The position numbers and the translations under genes are program-made. Below are positions 1 through 42,229 of a stretch of DNA of 64,000 nucleotides, in pieces. Below the pieces are notes generated by a model. That model saw only the letters and a program-made list of their open reading frames with translations, was not told where the DNA came from and did not search any database. Where the stretch lies: contig NC_044014.1 of the NCBI RefSeq assembly GCF_900496995.4, positions 1 to 64,000 on the forward strand. The letters are read 5' to 3'. This stretch comes from Aquila chrysaetos chrysaetos (taxonomy: Eukaryota > Chordata > Aves > Accipitriformes > Accipitridae). The stretch's first letter is position 1. Every line of letters starts with the position of its first letter.

Positions 1-3000
1 ATTTTCTGAAGGTGAGGGTGATTCTATTCTTAAGGAACAAAGAGACAAGAGGGCTGGGGTCCTTCCCCAGCTCCGAGTGTTCCCAGTCCTGCTGAGTGGT
101 GGCTTCCTTGCTCTGGCTGCTCCTTCATGAGCTGCAGCTTGCGGGCACATGCAGAGGATGAATGCAGCCCTACCACACCTAAGGGGTGCGAAAGGCAGGA
201 ACCACTTACCTGAGTCCACGGGATGGCATATCTCATCAGCTGCTGCTAATGAGGGGACTCAAGGTGCCTTAAACCACCTCCTCTTCTTGGTAGGTTTGGA
301 TCTGGAAACCTTATCTTTTCCTGCAGAACTGGCAAGTAGTTTAGTGGTTGCAAAGTGCATGGAGTAGATGTCGTGTGGCAAAGGCAAAAATCACGTTTGT
401 AATAGTGTTGCACCTGCTAGAGCAGAAGCATCTTTTGATTCCTGGCGGGAATTGTTCCTGAATGCATTTTCAGGCCATCTCATCTGTGAGCCTGAGCCAG
501 TGGCACCTACCATCAATGGACAATAAATCTCATCATTGACCTCAGAGGGGATTTGGCAGCTCTCCCTGCATGAGAGGTAGCAGATGGCAACATATCCTCA
601 GTACAGTGGCACAGCATCTCATGTGGAAAGTGGGAAGGTAAGCATCAAAGCCGCTTGCCCACCACTGCTGCCATCAGTAATGTCCCCAGAGAAAGCAAGC
701 AGCAGAGGGGAGGCAGGTAAGCAAAACCTCCCTGCCTTTCCCTGTCCTTCTTCCTCCTGCTTTGTCCCATAGAGTCTGAAAATGGCTTTCCTCGATATCG
801 ATCGCTCTAGAAAGGTTAGTTTAGCACAAATCCACTTGGGCTAATATTTAATAGGTAAGTCCTCTCAAAAGGAAGTAAAGCCTGTTTACAAACTTCATGT
901 GAAGGGAAAAGGCACAATGGATGACAGCAAAGCACTCTCACATACAGCAGGCAATCTTTGAAAGTGAAAAATGGCAGTTTCCAAAGGAAAAAACCTTAGA
1001 AGTATCACAGAAGGCTCTGCAATTACAAAAAGGTTGGAAAGAATCCTTCCTAGGGAAGGGTGGGCAGGTTTTTACTCCTGTCCTTTCAAACCCCTCCTCT
1101 GTGTAGGTTGCCCAGGACGGAGGCTGTTGGTGAGTTAGGCCCACAACCTGCATGTAGCAATTGGGAAAGCTACAGGACTGATGGTAATATGGTGAGCCGG
1201 ACTCAGTAGCTTTAAAGGAAGGCATATGAATTCGGGCTGCCTGAAATTGATGAGGGCAAAAGAAACACTGTACTGTCAGTAAAGTGCACAAAGGAAAAGA
1301 CACCTGATTTTTCAGGCTCCATCTTCTATTTGTACTTGTTGGCTATGCCCGCTGGGGCTGTATCTCACAAGCTGATGAGTGCTCACATACATGCTACCAC
1401 CTTTTCCAGAGGTGAAGTATAGCATCAGGCAGGGCACTGCTGTTAGAGTCTACTCCTTTGGTTTGTGATGATTGGAAACTAATGGGTGTACTAGTAATAA
1501 GGAATACACTTGACAGCTCAGGGATCTGATTTTCTGGGATACTGCATGCACCACTAGTCACAAGCTCAGCACTCTAGAAAAAGCAAGTAGTATCTCAGAG
1601 AAAGGCGAGAAGTGGCTCCTGTGATGCAAGATCGGTTTTCTTCACTAAAGTGATTCTAGCTAACAGAGGGTAAAAGTGCAATGTTGGGAAATGCACGTGA
1701 CCTCTTTTTTGTAAATGCTGGAAGAACTAAGAAATCTCTCTGTCCTTTAGGTAATACTGGATGCTAAAAATACACACTGAAATAGTTGCCATGTAGGCTG
1801 AAACAGGCCTTGTAGCTTTCAATGTGAAGAAGGATGAGAGACACACAGCCAAGGTCAGTGAGAGTCAGCTGCAAATGGAAGATATGGGGTTTGAATGCCA
1901 TCAGGAAAAATACAGCCTCAGTCCAAGTGGGCTTAGCTGAGCAGGGCTAGGGTGTACAAGTGTGGCTGGCCAAGGACAGTTGGGGATGGGCTCTGGAATC
2001 CTCCCATGGGGACTCATGTGGTGACCCAGTGCAGCAACAGCGGAGGCTGGGGCAGCCCAGTTGGCCATGCTGTGTGTTTTCTGGTGTTGGGAGCCCTGAC
2101 ATCCTAGGTCCTTGGACCTGACCAGTCAGTTGACCAGGATGGTGTGGTGTCTCTGTGTGTGAGTGTCTCTGCTCCCCTGAATTCTGCACATTTCTTCCTT
2201 CTATTTCAGAGAGCTATTCTCAATAAAACTGAATTGAACAGGGCTTCTATCTGACTAGTTATTCTTTTGGGTACCAAAATCACAGAGAACTCCTTCCTGC
2301 TCGCATACAGAAATTAAAGGGGAAAAGTGTGCAGTGCGCATGCTTACGTTGAAAAAGATCTGGATGGTTCTCCATCCATCAACTGATACTTTAGGGATCA
2401 TTCCTTATATTGTCCTCCTCACTGAGACTGGCACTTGTATTGCATTAGAGAAACAATGAAGTACCTGAAAACATGTCCAGCTGCTGAGGGAAGGCCTATT
2501 GTCAGGAGGCAGATAAATATACCAGAGAAAGCAAACAAGAAAAAGAAGGGAAGTGAGGCAAAACAAATGAGAGAAGTGTAGCAAAGGTGAGGCTCAAAGT
2601 CTGGGAGAGACATCTGACAAGTGAAAGGGACTCACCATGTAGACGGAAGACAGGTAGCTGCAAGAAAATTGGACAGTTCAAGCTGTGCTGTGCTGTGCTG
2701 AGGATCACATAAGCAGTTCCCCCAGAGGCTGCACTCAAGAAGCCAAAGTTCAAAGCCAGGGATGCTTCCATGTTTTTCATGGTTCACTTCCAGGTCATTT
2801 GATTAAAAGATTCCAAATTTGACAACATCTAATGTTCAAAGAGGTTCAGATGGTTTTAAATCCGTTCAGCTCATCCCTGCTTGAGATAAACATGAATGGG
2901 TCAATTGTTCATTTTAATAAAACTCAACCCAAAACCAGCCATTCAGAGCCACAGAAGGGCGTGTTTGGAGGGAGTCTCTCACTAAAGAGGAAAGTGAGGA

Positions 3001-3116
3001 TGTTCAATTTTTAAAATGCTCGATAAAATCAGGGAAGAGCTGGCTGAATATTGTTACTCTGCAGCCCTAGAGCTGAGTAAAGCATAAAAGGAGGTAAGTA
3101 TGACATAGAGGATGAA
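1..3116. other. Intergenic sequence without recognised genes
   Basis: Only short open frames with no recognisable protein. A short GCTGT pentamer run lies at 2681-2700. I recognise neither exons nor transposons here. By human synteny this side would lead towards SORBS1. Confidence 0.5.
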
Positions 3117-4135
3117 TCATAGAATCACAGAATATCTCAAGTTGGAAGGGACCCATAAGGATCATCAAGTCCAACTCCCTGCTCCTTGCAGGACTACCTA
3201 AACTGAAACCATATGACTAACAGCATCATCCAGATGTTCCTTGCACTCTGACAGGCTTGGTGCTGTGACCATCCTCTCAGGGAAGAACCTTTTCCTAATG
3301 TCCAATCTGAACTTGACCTGACAGAGCTTCATTCCATTCCCTCGTATCCTGTTGCTGGTCACCAGAGAGAGGAGATCAGCATGTCCCCCTCCGCTGCACC
3401 CCTTGAGGAAGTTGCAGACTGTGATGAGGGCACCCCTCAGCCTTCTCTTCTCCAAGCTGAACAAGCCAAGTGACCTCAGCCGCTCCTCATAACTCTTGCC
3501 CTCGAGACTTTTCACCATCTTTTGTTGCCCTCCTCTGGACACGCTCTAATAGTTTGATGTCCTTCTTATATTGAGGTGCCCAAAACTGCATGCAGTACTT
3601 GAGGTAGGGCTGCACCACTGCAGTGTAGAGTGGGACAATCACCTGCTTGATGCATCCCAGGACATGGTTGGCCCTTTTGGTTGTCAGGGTACATTGTTGA
3701 CTCATATTCAACATGCCGTCAACCCAAACCCCTAGATCTCTTTCGCAGGGCTGCTCTCCAGCCTCTTGCCCCCCAGTTTGCATGTATAACCAGGATTACC
3801 CCATCCCAAATGGAGAATCCAGCACTTGCTCCTGTTAAATTTCATACAGTTGGTGATTGCCCAGCTCTCTAGTCTATCCAGATCTCTCTGTAAGGCCTCT
3901 CTACCTTTGAGGGAGTCCGCAGCTCCTCCTAGTTTAGTATCAGCAGCAAACTTACTTAATGTACATTCGATTCCTGTGTCCAGATCATTTATAAAAACAT
4001 TGAAGCGCACTAGCCTGGAAATTGAGCCCTGGGGAAGCCCACTGGTGACTGGCCGTCAGCCAGATGTAACTCCATTTACTATAACTCTCTCTTATTAAGC
4101 CATGTGTTATTCTTACTGAGATCCAGAAAGAACCC
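3117..4135 (-). mobile_element. CR1 LINE fragment, 5'-truncated, minus orientation
   Basis: Begins with the reversed CR1 3' end (CATAGAATCACAGAAT, GTTGGAAGGGACC). Read on the minus strand it holds the end of the reverse transcriptase, with FAADTKLGG in place of the usual FADDTKLGG, then RDLDRLESWAI and [20 protein letters not shown]. Several frameshifts; dead copy. Confidence 0.93.
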
Positions 4136-4142
4136 GGCACCA

Positions 4143-5590
4143 TCTCTCTCTCTCTCTCTCTCACCTCACCAGCCTCCCAGCCCCACTGCTCCAGAACAGG
4201 AATGGAAGAGAGGAAAAAAGGGATGGAGAGGCAGAGGAGTGCAGACAGTAAAAGAGGGATGGGAGCCAGACAGAGAGGGAGTGGAAGAGACAGATGGAGG
4301 TGGACAGACAGATGGATAGGGAAGAAGAGGGATGGCTAGGTGGACAGAGGCATGGGAAGAGAAAGATAGGGACTATAAGCTGGACATAGAGATGAGGAGC
4401 TCAACAGAAGGAGGCAAAAAAGAAGAATGGAGGGCCAAACAGAGGGACTAGAGCAGAAGAAAGCAAGAGAGGGATGTAGAAGTGGACAAAGGGATGAAAT
4501 GAGGAAAAGAGGGAAAGGTCATCAAACAAATCGATAGGGTGCCACACAGGAAGACGGAGAGAAGGATGGAGAACCTGACAGAGGGACAAAGAGAACAATG
4601 GGGATGGGTATCAGCAGAGATGGCTAGAAAGACAAAAAGAGAACCAGGCAGCAAGTGAGAGAAAGAGGGATGGATGGATGGATAGTCAGACAGAGGGACA
4701 GGGAACTGAAGAGAGGGATAAAAAGGGAAAAGGGGAACAGGGAGCCAGACAGAAGTACATGGAGTGGCAGAGAGGGATGTAGATGTGGACAGAGGGATGA
4801 AAAAGGAAGAACAGGAGAGGAAAAGTGTTTTGTAGAGTCAGATAGAGGGACAGGGAACTGGAAAGAGGGGTGGGGAACAAAGACAGGAAATTAAGATGAG
4901 ATTGAGAGGATCAGAGGGACAGGTAACCAGATCCATGGAGAGAAAAAGAGGGATGGAGAACCATAGAGAATACATAGAGTGGAAATGAGGGTCAGGAAGC
5001 TGGGCAGAGGTACACGGAGCCAGGCAGACGGGATGGAAAGGCAGAGAGAGATGGAGAGGTGCACAGAGGGATGGAAAGGCAAAGAGAGCAACAAAGAGGC
5101 GGACAGAGGTTAGAGGGCCAAAGGGAGGGGGAAGAGAGGCAGATGGAGAGCCTGACTGAAGGATGAGGAGAAAAAAACCAGAGAAACAGAGATGTGGAGC
5201 TGGACAGAGGGATGACGAGAGAAAGAAAAGGTTGGAAAGTTGGAAAGAGAGACAGGAAGTGGGAGAGAGAGATGTATGGACCCAGACAGAATGATGGGGA
5301 GGGGAGGAGACGAAAAGAGAGATTAAGAGTCAGGCAGAGGACAGGAAGAACACACAAGCAGCAGGACAGAGGGGGATTAAGAGGGACTGGAAGGGGGTAG
5401 AGGGACTCAAGTAGGAAGAGGTAGAGAGATAGGCAGTGATGTGGGAGGTATGGAGAGAAGGGAGGGATGAAGAACAGTGCAACAGATGGAAGGAAGGACA
5501 GGTGGAGAGGCAGGCAGCAATGGGAAGCGGAGGAACATGCAGAGGGGGGCAGGGAGGGACTGGATCAGGGAGGAGGGGGACACAGACCAT
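4143..5590. repeat. TC microsatellite followed by long purine-rich degenerate tandem array
   Basis: A (TC)10 run at 4143-4162 is followed from about 4195 by 1.4 kb of strongly purine-biased plus strand. It is built of degenerate units around GGACAGAGGGATGGAGAG and GCCAGACAGAGGGACAGGGA, plus short GGAT runs near 4670. Open frames on the opposite strand are low-complexity Ser/Leu/Pro products of this bias, not genes. Confidence 0.85.
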
Positions 5591-5599
5591 AGGACCTGG

Positions 5600-7049
5600 G
5601 ACTCACTACATGTTCTGTTCTCAGTGCTGCCCAAACAATTCTGCAATTCAGATGTTTCTCTATCACTTCCTGTTTTGTAGCTCCGGTCACTTAACTAACA
5701 TCCACTTAAGAAAATAACTTGGAGTCTTATAGCTCTTTATAAGACTTCATTGATGCATAAAATCATGTACACACAAATATATATATGTACGTATCATACT
5801 TTCTGTTGTATGTAAAGCTTGAATTATATGTTAGTGATCTATTATCCTGATGAGTATGACCCTTAATAGTGATCCTTCCTCACTAGGAGAAACGGGGTTT
5901 CTCTTGTTTGGAGATAGAAACAGTTTGATCCACTTAATTTTATTGTTCAGCTAGTTTGCCGCCTTCTGAGTTCTTCAACTTAGCTATGCCAATTACTCTA
6001 AAAAGCATTACATGTAGTTCATATGCATATATGATAAAACAGAACAGAAACAACCAAAGCAATGCTAAGCCAAATATAGTCAATGGTATCTACAGGAAGA
6101 ATGGATTACTTAATCCTCAGTGCTGCCCCTAGGAGACAAAAACAAGCAGTTTTAAACAGAAGTTAGTTTAGTCCATGCTAGAGCTCCTCCTTCTGTAGAA
6201 CTTTCTGGCGATATCACCGTTTCCCCTAATTGATTCTAATGACATGTTATATGAGAATTAAGTGTATTCAAGGGCTAGCTTGCTGCTGTTAGGACAGCAT
6301 TTGGGGGTTTTCTGAGGCAATGGCTGTGAGGAAGCTTCTGGAGCTGGTGAAAAGTTGGGCCAGAGTATGGAGTATTTCAGTGTTGGGGCTGGGTGGGGGG
6401 GATCATTGGGGGCTTTGTACAGGATTTATAGATGGTTTCAAAACTTTTAGGGGCTGTTTTGGTGGGTGGGGGAGAAGTGTGCAAGGAGGAAGGAGAGAGG
6501 TTGCCTTAGGGGGTCAGGGTGGGGGTCCCATCCCAAAGGGATGCTGAGTGCACGTGAGTCCTGCGGCTGGCTGGCTGGAGAGAGAGCAGAGGGCATGGGG
6601 GACCCAGGGCTACAGGCAGGCTTGTGTGGGCTAAGCAGGGCTGGGCAAGGCTCAGGGAAGCTTTAATGGGTTAGGGAGGCACCCGTGGTTCGTGCCAGGG
6701 GACGGGGAGGCTGCCAGGTCCCAGAGTGGGGTGAGGGGGATGTGTTTTTTCTCCGTCTTCCTGCCTCCCCAGCCACAGCTCTCCAGTAAACTCTCTTAGG
6801 GTTGCATTTATCGTGCTGATAGCACATTTCCATACATTCCGTATGGTATGTCTAAATATTTTGATGGTTTTAATATTTTGTACCAGCCGTGGAAACTGGT
6901 TTGCTGCTAGGTGACTGTAAAAGTGAGATTTGGTAAATAATTATTAGAAATCTTATATTAACACTATGATTGAAGCAATAGACAAAAGTATAGCCAAGCA
7001 ATTAACTAGTAGAGGTAGTTACTCCTAAGTTTTGCAGTTCTTTGCTCTT
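5600..7049. other. Intergenic sequence, G-rich between 6.3 and 6.75 kb
   Basis: No exon or transposon recognised. The G-rich part contains a quadruplex-type motif at 6385-6412. Confidence 0.5.
6385..6412 (+). promoter_or_regulatory. G-quadruplex motif
   Basis: Four G-runs (4, 3, 7 and 5 G) separated by loops of 2, 1 and 6 bases, which fits the usual G3+ N1-7 pattern. Function unknown. Confidence 0.5.
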
Positions 7050-7474
7050 ATGACTAGATGTTCCTGTACGCTAGATGAGAACAATGTTGAAACTGACCAC
7101 ATGTGACTGAAACTGCGTTAAGCTTCAAGATCAAAGAACAAGGACAAGAATAAAGACTTCAAGGACAGCCAACAAGAACTTCAAATGGGTCGGTGGTCGC
7201 AAAAGCAGCCCTTCAACTCAAATGGATCCTTCATTGCGCATGATCGGATGTAGGCAGTACTATGATAATCAGTTACAATCATTTTTATGTATGTGTATAC
7301 TAATCTGATTAATATGCAATTAGTTATTCTATATAACCTGTTTGTGCTAAAGCTGTGGTATGCACGCTAGGTGGAACCATCCCCCGTGCATCCAGTGCTG
7401 CAATGAAGAATGCCTGCTTTCTAAAACTCCAAAACGAGCCTTAGAGAGCTTCTTCGACCCGCTTTTCCGTATCA
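7050..7474 (+). mobile_element. Solo LTR of an endogenous retrovirus
   Basis: I recognise the family by its ACTGACCACATG, CTATATAACCTG (TATA box near 7330) and GCCTGCTTTCTAAAAC segments. The polyadenylation hexamer just before GCCTGC is mutated (AATGAA). The 3' end is probably the CA at 7473-7474; the 5' end is uncertain and no clear target duplication was found. No internal viral genes are attached. Confidence 0.65.
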
Positions 7475-7479
7475 GTGCC

Positions 7480-8290
7480 CGATTCAAAATATCCTTAAAT
7501 CTGTTCGGTCGGTCGGTTTTAAACTTCCTTGCGACCCGCCAGCAATCTCGGGCAGGCGTGCCCAGCAGCACCGTCACCCGAGCCGCCGCGCCACCGTCCC
7601 GCTCCACGACCTGCCCGCCGCTCCCGGCCGGCCGTGGCCCCGGGGCCGAGCGCACGCACCGAGACGACACCGGGGCCCTCCCGGCAGGACAAGGCTCGGG
7701 CAAGTCCCCCTCACCGCACTCCCGGCAGGGTCTGCGTCGCGGCCCCCCCGGTGGCGGGCTTAGGTCCCCTGCCGTGCCGCCTGCAGCGACCGGGAGACAT
7801 CCACCGCTACCGAAGCGTCTCCCTCGCCTCGCCGGTGTCCACAGGCCCTCAGCGTCCGCGGGGAGGGGAACCGCGCCTTGAGCCCCGCCGTGCTGCTCCC
7901 TCTGCACGCCGCGTACGCCGACCTGGGGCGCCGCTCCCCGCAGCGCCGCGCATGCGCGAGCAGCACGGCCGAGGGAGACGGGGCTGAGGCAGCGGCTGCA
8001 AGAAGCGGGCGGGGGCGGAAACGGCGCCCTCGCGGCACGGCACCGCAGGGGTCCCGCCCCGGCGCCGGCGGCGCGGCCCACTCGCGCCTGTGCGCGCCGC
8101 AGCGGCCGGACGCGGCGCTGAGCCGCGGCGCTGAGCCGCGGCGCGTACAGCGGTACGGTTGGGCGAGTAGGGCGGAGCAGCGCCCGGCCGCCGGCCGTGC
8201 CCGGTTGCGACCACGGGAGAGCTGCGCTGAGCGCCGCGAGCCTGAACGTAGGCGCTGCCGTGCACGAAGGGAAGCGTTTCTTCGGAGCTT
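7480..8290. promoter_or_regulatory. CpG island with NRF1-type and Sp1-type sites
   Basis: Very GC- and CpG-rich, against AT-rich flanks. Contains the palindrome GCGCATGCGC at 7948-7957 (NRF1 type), GC boxes near 8004-8018, and a 13-bp tandem repeat at 8112-8144. It lies between an LTR and the ALDH18A1 3' end. It may be the promoter of the next gene to the left (SORBS1 by human synteny, inference only) or of an antisense transcript. The long open frames inside it on both strands are GC artefacts. Confidence 0.7.
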
Positions 8291-8294
8291 TATT
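8289..8294 (-). terminator. ALDH18A1: Candidate polyadenylation signal of ALDH18A1
   Basis: Minus-strand AATAAA about 730 bp after the stop codon; I saw no other canonical AATAAA between 8.3 and 9.0 kb. It sits at the edge of the CpG island. Whether it is used cannot be told from sequence. Confidence 0.4.
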
Positions 8295-9023
8295 CGGAAA
8301 AGCCAAGGTCGAAGTACTACTGCTTTTGGAGAAGGGGTTGGGGAAGGTTAAGTTTTATACAAAACCAAAGAGAAACACAGCGTCGGTACAAATAAGTAAC
8401 AAAATTCATGTAGTAGGCAGTCATGTTAGTTAGCTACAGTAGTCAACAATACAAAGAAATTAGATATAAAAGGTTTCTTGGTCAAAAGCTTACTATGCAT
8501 CTGGAACATCTATTCCCCTTATCACAAGAGTGATCAAACACAAAGAAAGTAAGCGTAAAGCTTTCTGGCTTTCAAGAGCTGCCAAGATCGTAAGACTGAA
8601 GAAAAAAAACTCTCAAGTTTGTTCTCCAGAACAGATATTTGGATAAAACAAAAACTTAAGAAAAAAATTTATGTTCCACCACCAAGCATATTTGCTATAG
8701 GGAGCATTGGGATAAAAGAAGAATGCGGCAGGTGTTTAAATCTTTCCTTATGTTACCTGTATGTTTTGAAAAAGTCTGTCTCTGGGAAAAGGAGGTCAGT
8801 TTGCAGATACTATCTAAGGAAAAAGAAAGAGGCAGGGAAAAAAAAAAAACCAAAAAACACCTCATAGATGAGATCATTTTGTATTCACTGTACTGCACAG
8901 TGACCGAGAACAATATTCCTGAAGATGAAAAACAAACTCCATCCCCAGAGAGTACCCGGAAGCCTAAACATCTTCAGGAAATATTTATATCCCTGGGGTG
9001 TCCCACCCCTCCCTGCAATGTTC

Positions 9024-38616
<29,593 letters not shown>

Positions 38617-40944
38617 TTTGAGATGCCTTCTGCAAATCAAGGATATCTGTAAGTTAAAAGGAAGGGAGGAAGGTGGAAAACTGGTTAAATATCAGTGAAT
38701 TTCCATCTGTATCTCTCTCCTCAACCAGCCCCCCACCCCAACTCCTCTTTGTCCTGTACAGTCTTAACGCAATTTCCTTGTGCAAGAGACAGACAGTCCA
38801 GTCTCTCCATTTTGCAGAATTCTCAGACTGTGACTTAGAAGAACTGAAGGCCCCTGTTCCCTGCCTGCTGGCAGAAGATCATTATTAAAGATCAAGAACA
38901 AAATGTGGTTCCCCAAGAAGGGAAAACATTATTAGTGGGTGTATCTACAATGGAGAAGAGTCCTAACTTTGTCCACAGGGAAGCCTGGAAGAAAAAAAAA
39001 TAAATAAATATAGAGAGGTTGTATCATACAGACTTCTCTGTACACCCCACAACAGAGCATCTACTATACTTATGAATCTCAGCCCTACTCAATATAGAAA
39101 ATATGCTGACTCACTTTTCCCTGAGCACTACCAAATGACAAAATGTTAACCATGATTACAAGTAAGGCAACAATTTCAAAGGTATTCAGCACTAGTTTCC
39201 CTTGACTGAACTTGTAAACACTCAGGATTCTTGCAAGTCAAAATCCACTAAAGCAAGCACCCAGCAAACAAGGGATACACAATTAGCCATTTCCTAGGAC
39301 AGATCTAGTTGAAGTAATGCATCTAGTATCACAAAGGAAACAAAGGAGATTAACAAGAATCCAGTTCTCCCAGACAGCGCCTAAGCCATGAAACCCCTCC
39401 TTCCCCTTCTACAAAATTTTGCTTCCTTTACTTGCTTTCAATCCATCCCTCTGCACCATTGGAATAGAGCAAACAACATTGCACAAGCTGTGGTAGGGAG
39501 AAGGTACTGAAGAGAGGACAAGGAGAGCTCATAGTAACTGCATTGGAAGACTGCTATTACAAATACCATGACAGTTATAGCACCTGGCAGTTCTGGCATA
39601 CATGTACATGAACACTTCAAGTTGCTTCATTACCCCACACCAGTGTATTGTTATTATACCTCATTATAATCCTTACCAAAATATACACCTCTACATAAGA
39701 CAAGGCAGCCACCAGCAGATAATGGCTCTCCTGTTTTGTCTAGTAAAGATTACATAGCATGGCTTTTTAACAATATTAATCTTCAACATCCCTCCAGTTC
39801 TGTACTTCATCTGAAATGGCAGTTGTGACCACTGCCAGGTTGAGGCAGACAAAGGACTCAGAGCAGATGATACAACTGAGCAAGTAGTCCAAGCTCTCTT
39901 CTCATAACAGGGCAAGCTTAAAGGTGAACAGTACCAACTAGACATTCCCTCTTTGAACCCTTATCAGGCACCTCATGCACCTGCCTCTGGGGGGCACAAC
40001 AATTCCCACTGTTCATATGTCTGGCTGTCTGACCCTTCCACCTTGAAGTCCAACCCTAGCATCTACTGTCAGCCGTCATCTTCCCAGCAGGGTCTCAGTT
40101 CTGTCTCAGAGGAATGGCCAAGTCCAGCAGCTCCTGACAACCTGAACTGGCAAACAACAGGTCTTTTATCCAGAACCCATTCCACCACAACTATCCTGAG
40201 TGGAACTGCCTGTTCCTCTTCAGCTTCCTTCACAGACCAGCTCCCTTAGGGAAGAGAACCAGGCACTCTACCTGAAGTTTCACCCCCAGACATTTCCTGT
40301 TACAACCTCTTCTGTCAGGCCTTTGATTCCCACCACAGTAATAACCTTCACCTGGTGTTGCACTGTCACTAGAATATAGACCCATACTAGCTAGATCAAG
40401 CTGTGTTATGTCCTTAGTTGCTCCTATTGATCTGCCAGAGAACCACTTCACATTCCCACTACAGGGCTGCTTGCAACTAAGAGCAACCTTGTCACTCTGG
40501 AAGACTGCCTCCTGCTTCCCTTCACCAGAGACAACTTCGCTAAAAGTGAGCAGACAGTGAGCAGTGAGAGGTGGCAGACAGTGTGGATCTTTTGAAGAAA
40601 AAAGATTAGAAAGAAATAGCACATTTTTGCAACTAGCTTATGAGAAAAGGCAAGGAGACTAAGTTAACAAGACGACAGAAATGGAAATTTTAAAGCAGCA
40701 GCAGACATGAAGAAAATATGTGAAATGGGAATGACACTGCCAGAAAGCATAGACAGGGCGCAGGGCATACTGTAAATTACAAGCTTTCTTTCAGGCTAGT
40801 CTGAGGCTGCAGAACAACTCCTTTCTCTCCTCTTACTCAATCAAGGATTTAAAGTTACTTTCAATCCTCATTTTCCATTCCACTCCCATTTCCATGCCTG
40901 GAATGGTTCTGGTCTTCAGTAACAAACCAAAAAAAGGTACATAA

Positions 40945-41010
40945 TTTTAAAAAAATTAATTAAAAAAAATTAAAAATTAAAACTAAAATAATAATAATAA
41001 TTAAAAAAAT
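40945..41010. repeat. A/T-only low-complexity tract
   Basis: Runs of TTTTAAAAAAATTAATTAAA and ATAATAATAATAATT type, in intron 1. Confidence 0.8.
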
Positions 41011-42229
41011 TTTAAAATCTGCCTTACTTGGAGGGGAGGGAGCAATAAAAAGAAATGCAAAATGCATTATTCAGGTATTTCTCCAAGACTCTAGCAACAG
41101 CTTAAAAATTTATGTTTTTTTCATTACTAGGAAGACCTACTCCTTCCAAACTAGTCTCCAAACCTGACTTTTAAAGATATCATTCTCCCATCATCTCTTT
41201 AAATAATAAAAGTTATCCTTATATTATCACTCAAAGAAAGCAATACTATTGGCTAGTTTTTATTAATTTATTATCTCCATAAGAGTTGTTAAACAACACA
41301 GTACATTTAGATTCTGCTCCAGATCAGTGTAAAGAGACTTAGTCACCTTACCAAGCAATCAGAGGTCTCAAATCCTAAAACTGGTGCCTTTTAACAACAA
41401 CAATCTATAACACTGATTTTTCAGTCTGTTGGCTGCAGACCCATGGGATGTCCACAGATATTTGCAGTGAGTTGATAAAATAAAACTAAATAAATTTTTT
41501 TCACAGTTTTATATATAAAGGCCAATATCTCAACTAAGTGTGAGGACATTCCACAAGGGAAAAAAAATCTGGAAAACAAACTCCTATAGAAAGAGCTAAA
41601 CTGTACTACACTTAAGCAATTAAGCAGAGAGAAATCAAGTTCCAAGGAAATACACATAATTTCAATGAAGCAAGTCTTCACCATAACACAAATAAGTCCT
41701 CTGTAACATTCAGGGGTTTTGTTATTTAAGCAGCTTTGTTACCTTAAAATGAAAACTTTTGTAAGGAAAAAAAAATATATCTGCAGTTCTTAATGCAAAC
41801 TCAAAACCAAGAAACCTTCCCAGAGGGAAGCCAGCTGAGAAGAACTGACTAAAAACAAGCTTCAAATAAATTGTCTTTAGAACAGTCTGCAAATAGCTTT
41901 GCCCAGGTTCTACAGAAGTTATACACACAGACAACAGGCAATTCAAAGCAACACGTACCATGCAATTCTTTTCTACCAAGAATCCATTCCAGCAGGACAG
42001 CGTGGTCGCAGCAGCCTGCATCTATTGACGCTGCCTTGTGCAGCAGAATAAAACCCTGTTACTGGCCTGTCAGAACTGTTCTGGGTACCTCAAAAGATAG
42101 CATCTGTGGACGTTGAGTATTGTTCCATTTTGCTATGCCTCGTCTATAAGTATGCGAAGCAGCACAAGCAGGGCTGTATAGCACCAGCACTAGAGACGGG
42201 ACTAGTACCTCCAACTGCCTGCCCTGGGA

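Noticed and set aside
1-3116. Search for SORBS1 coding exons at the left edge
   Set aside because: None of the short frames shows SoHo or SH3 sequence, so the neighbour is only inferred from synteny.
4401-5646. Many overlapping Ser/Leu/Pro-rich minus-strand frames
   Set aside because: By-products of the purine-rich array; low complexity and in several frames.
7347-8306. 319-codon minus-strand open frame, and long plus-strand frames, in the left CpG island
   Set aside because: Ala/Arg/Pro/Gly-rich translations in several frames at once, with no domain or conserved motif. The lack of stops comes from GC content.
41961-42021. Minus-strand MQAAATTLSCWNG segment with a GTACGT donor
   Set aside because: Tested as an ALDH18A1 leader exon. 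The position is possible, but sequence and phase fit less well than 38523-38616.
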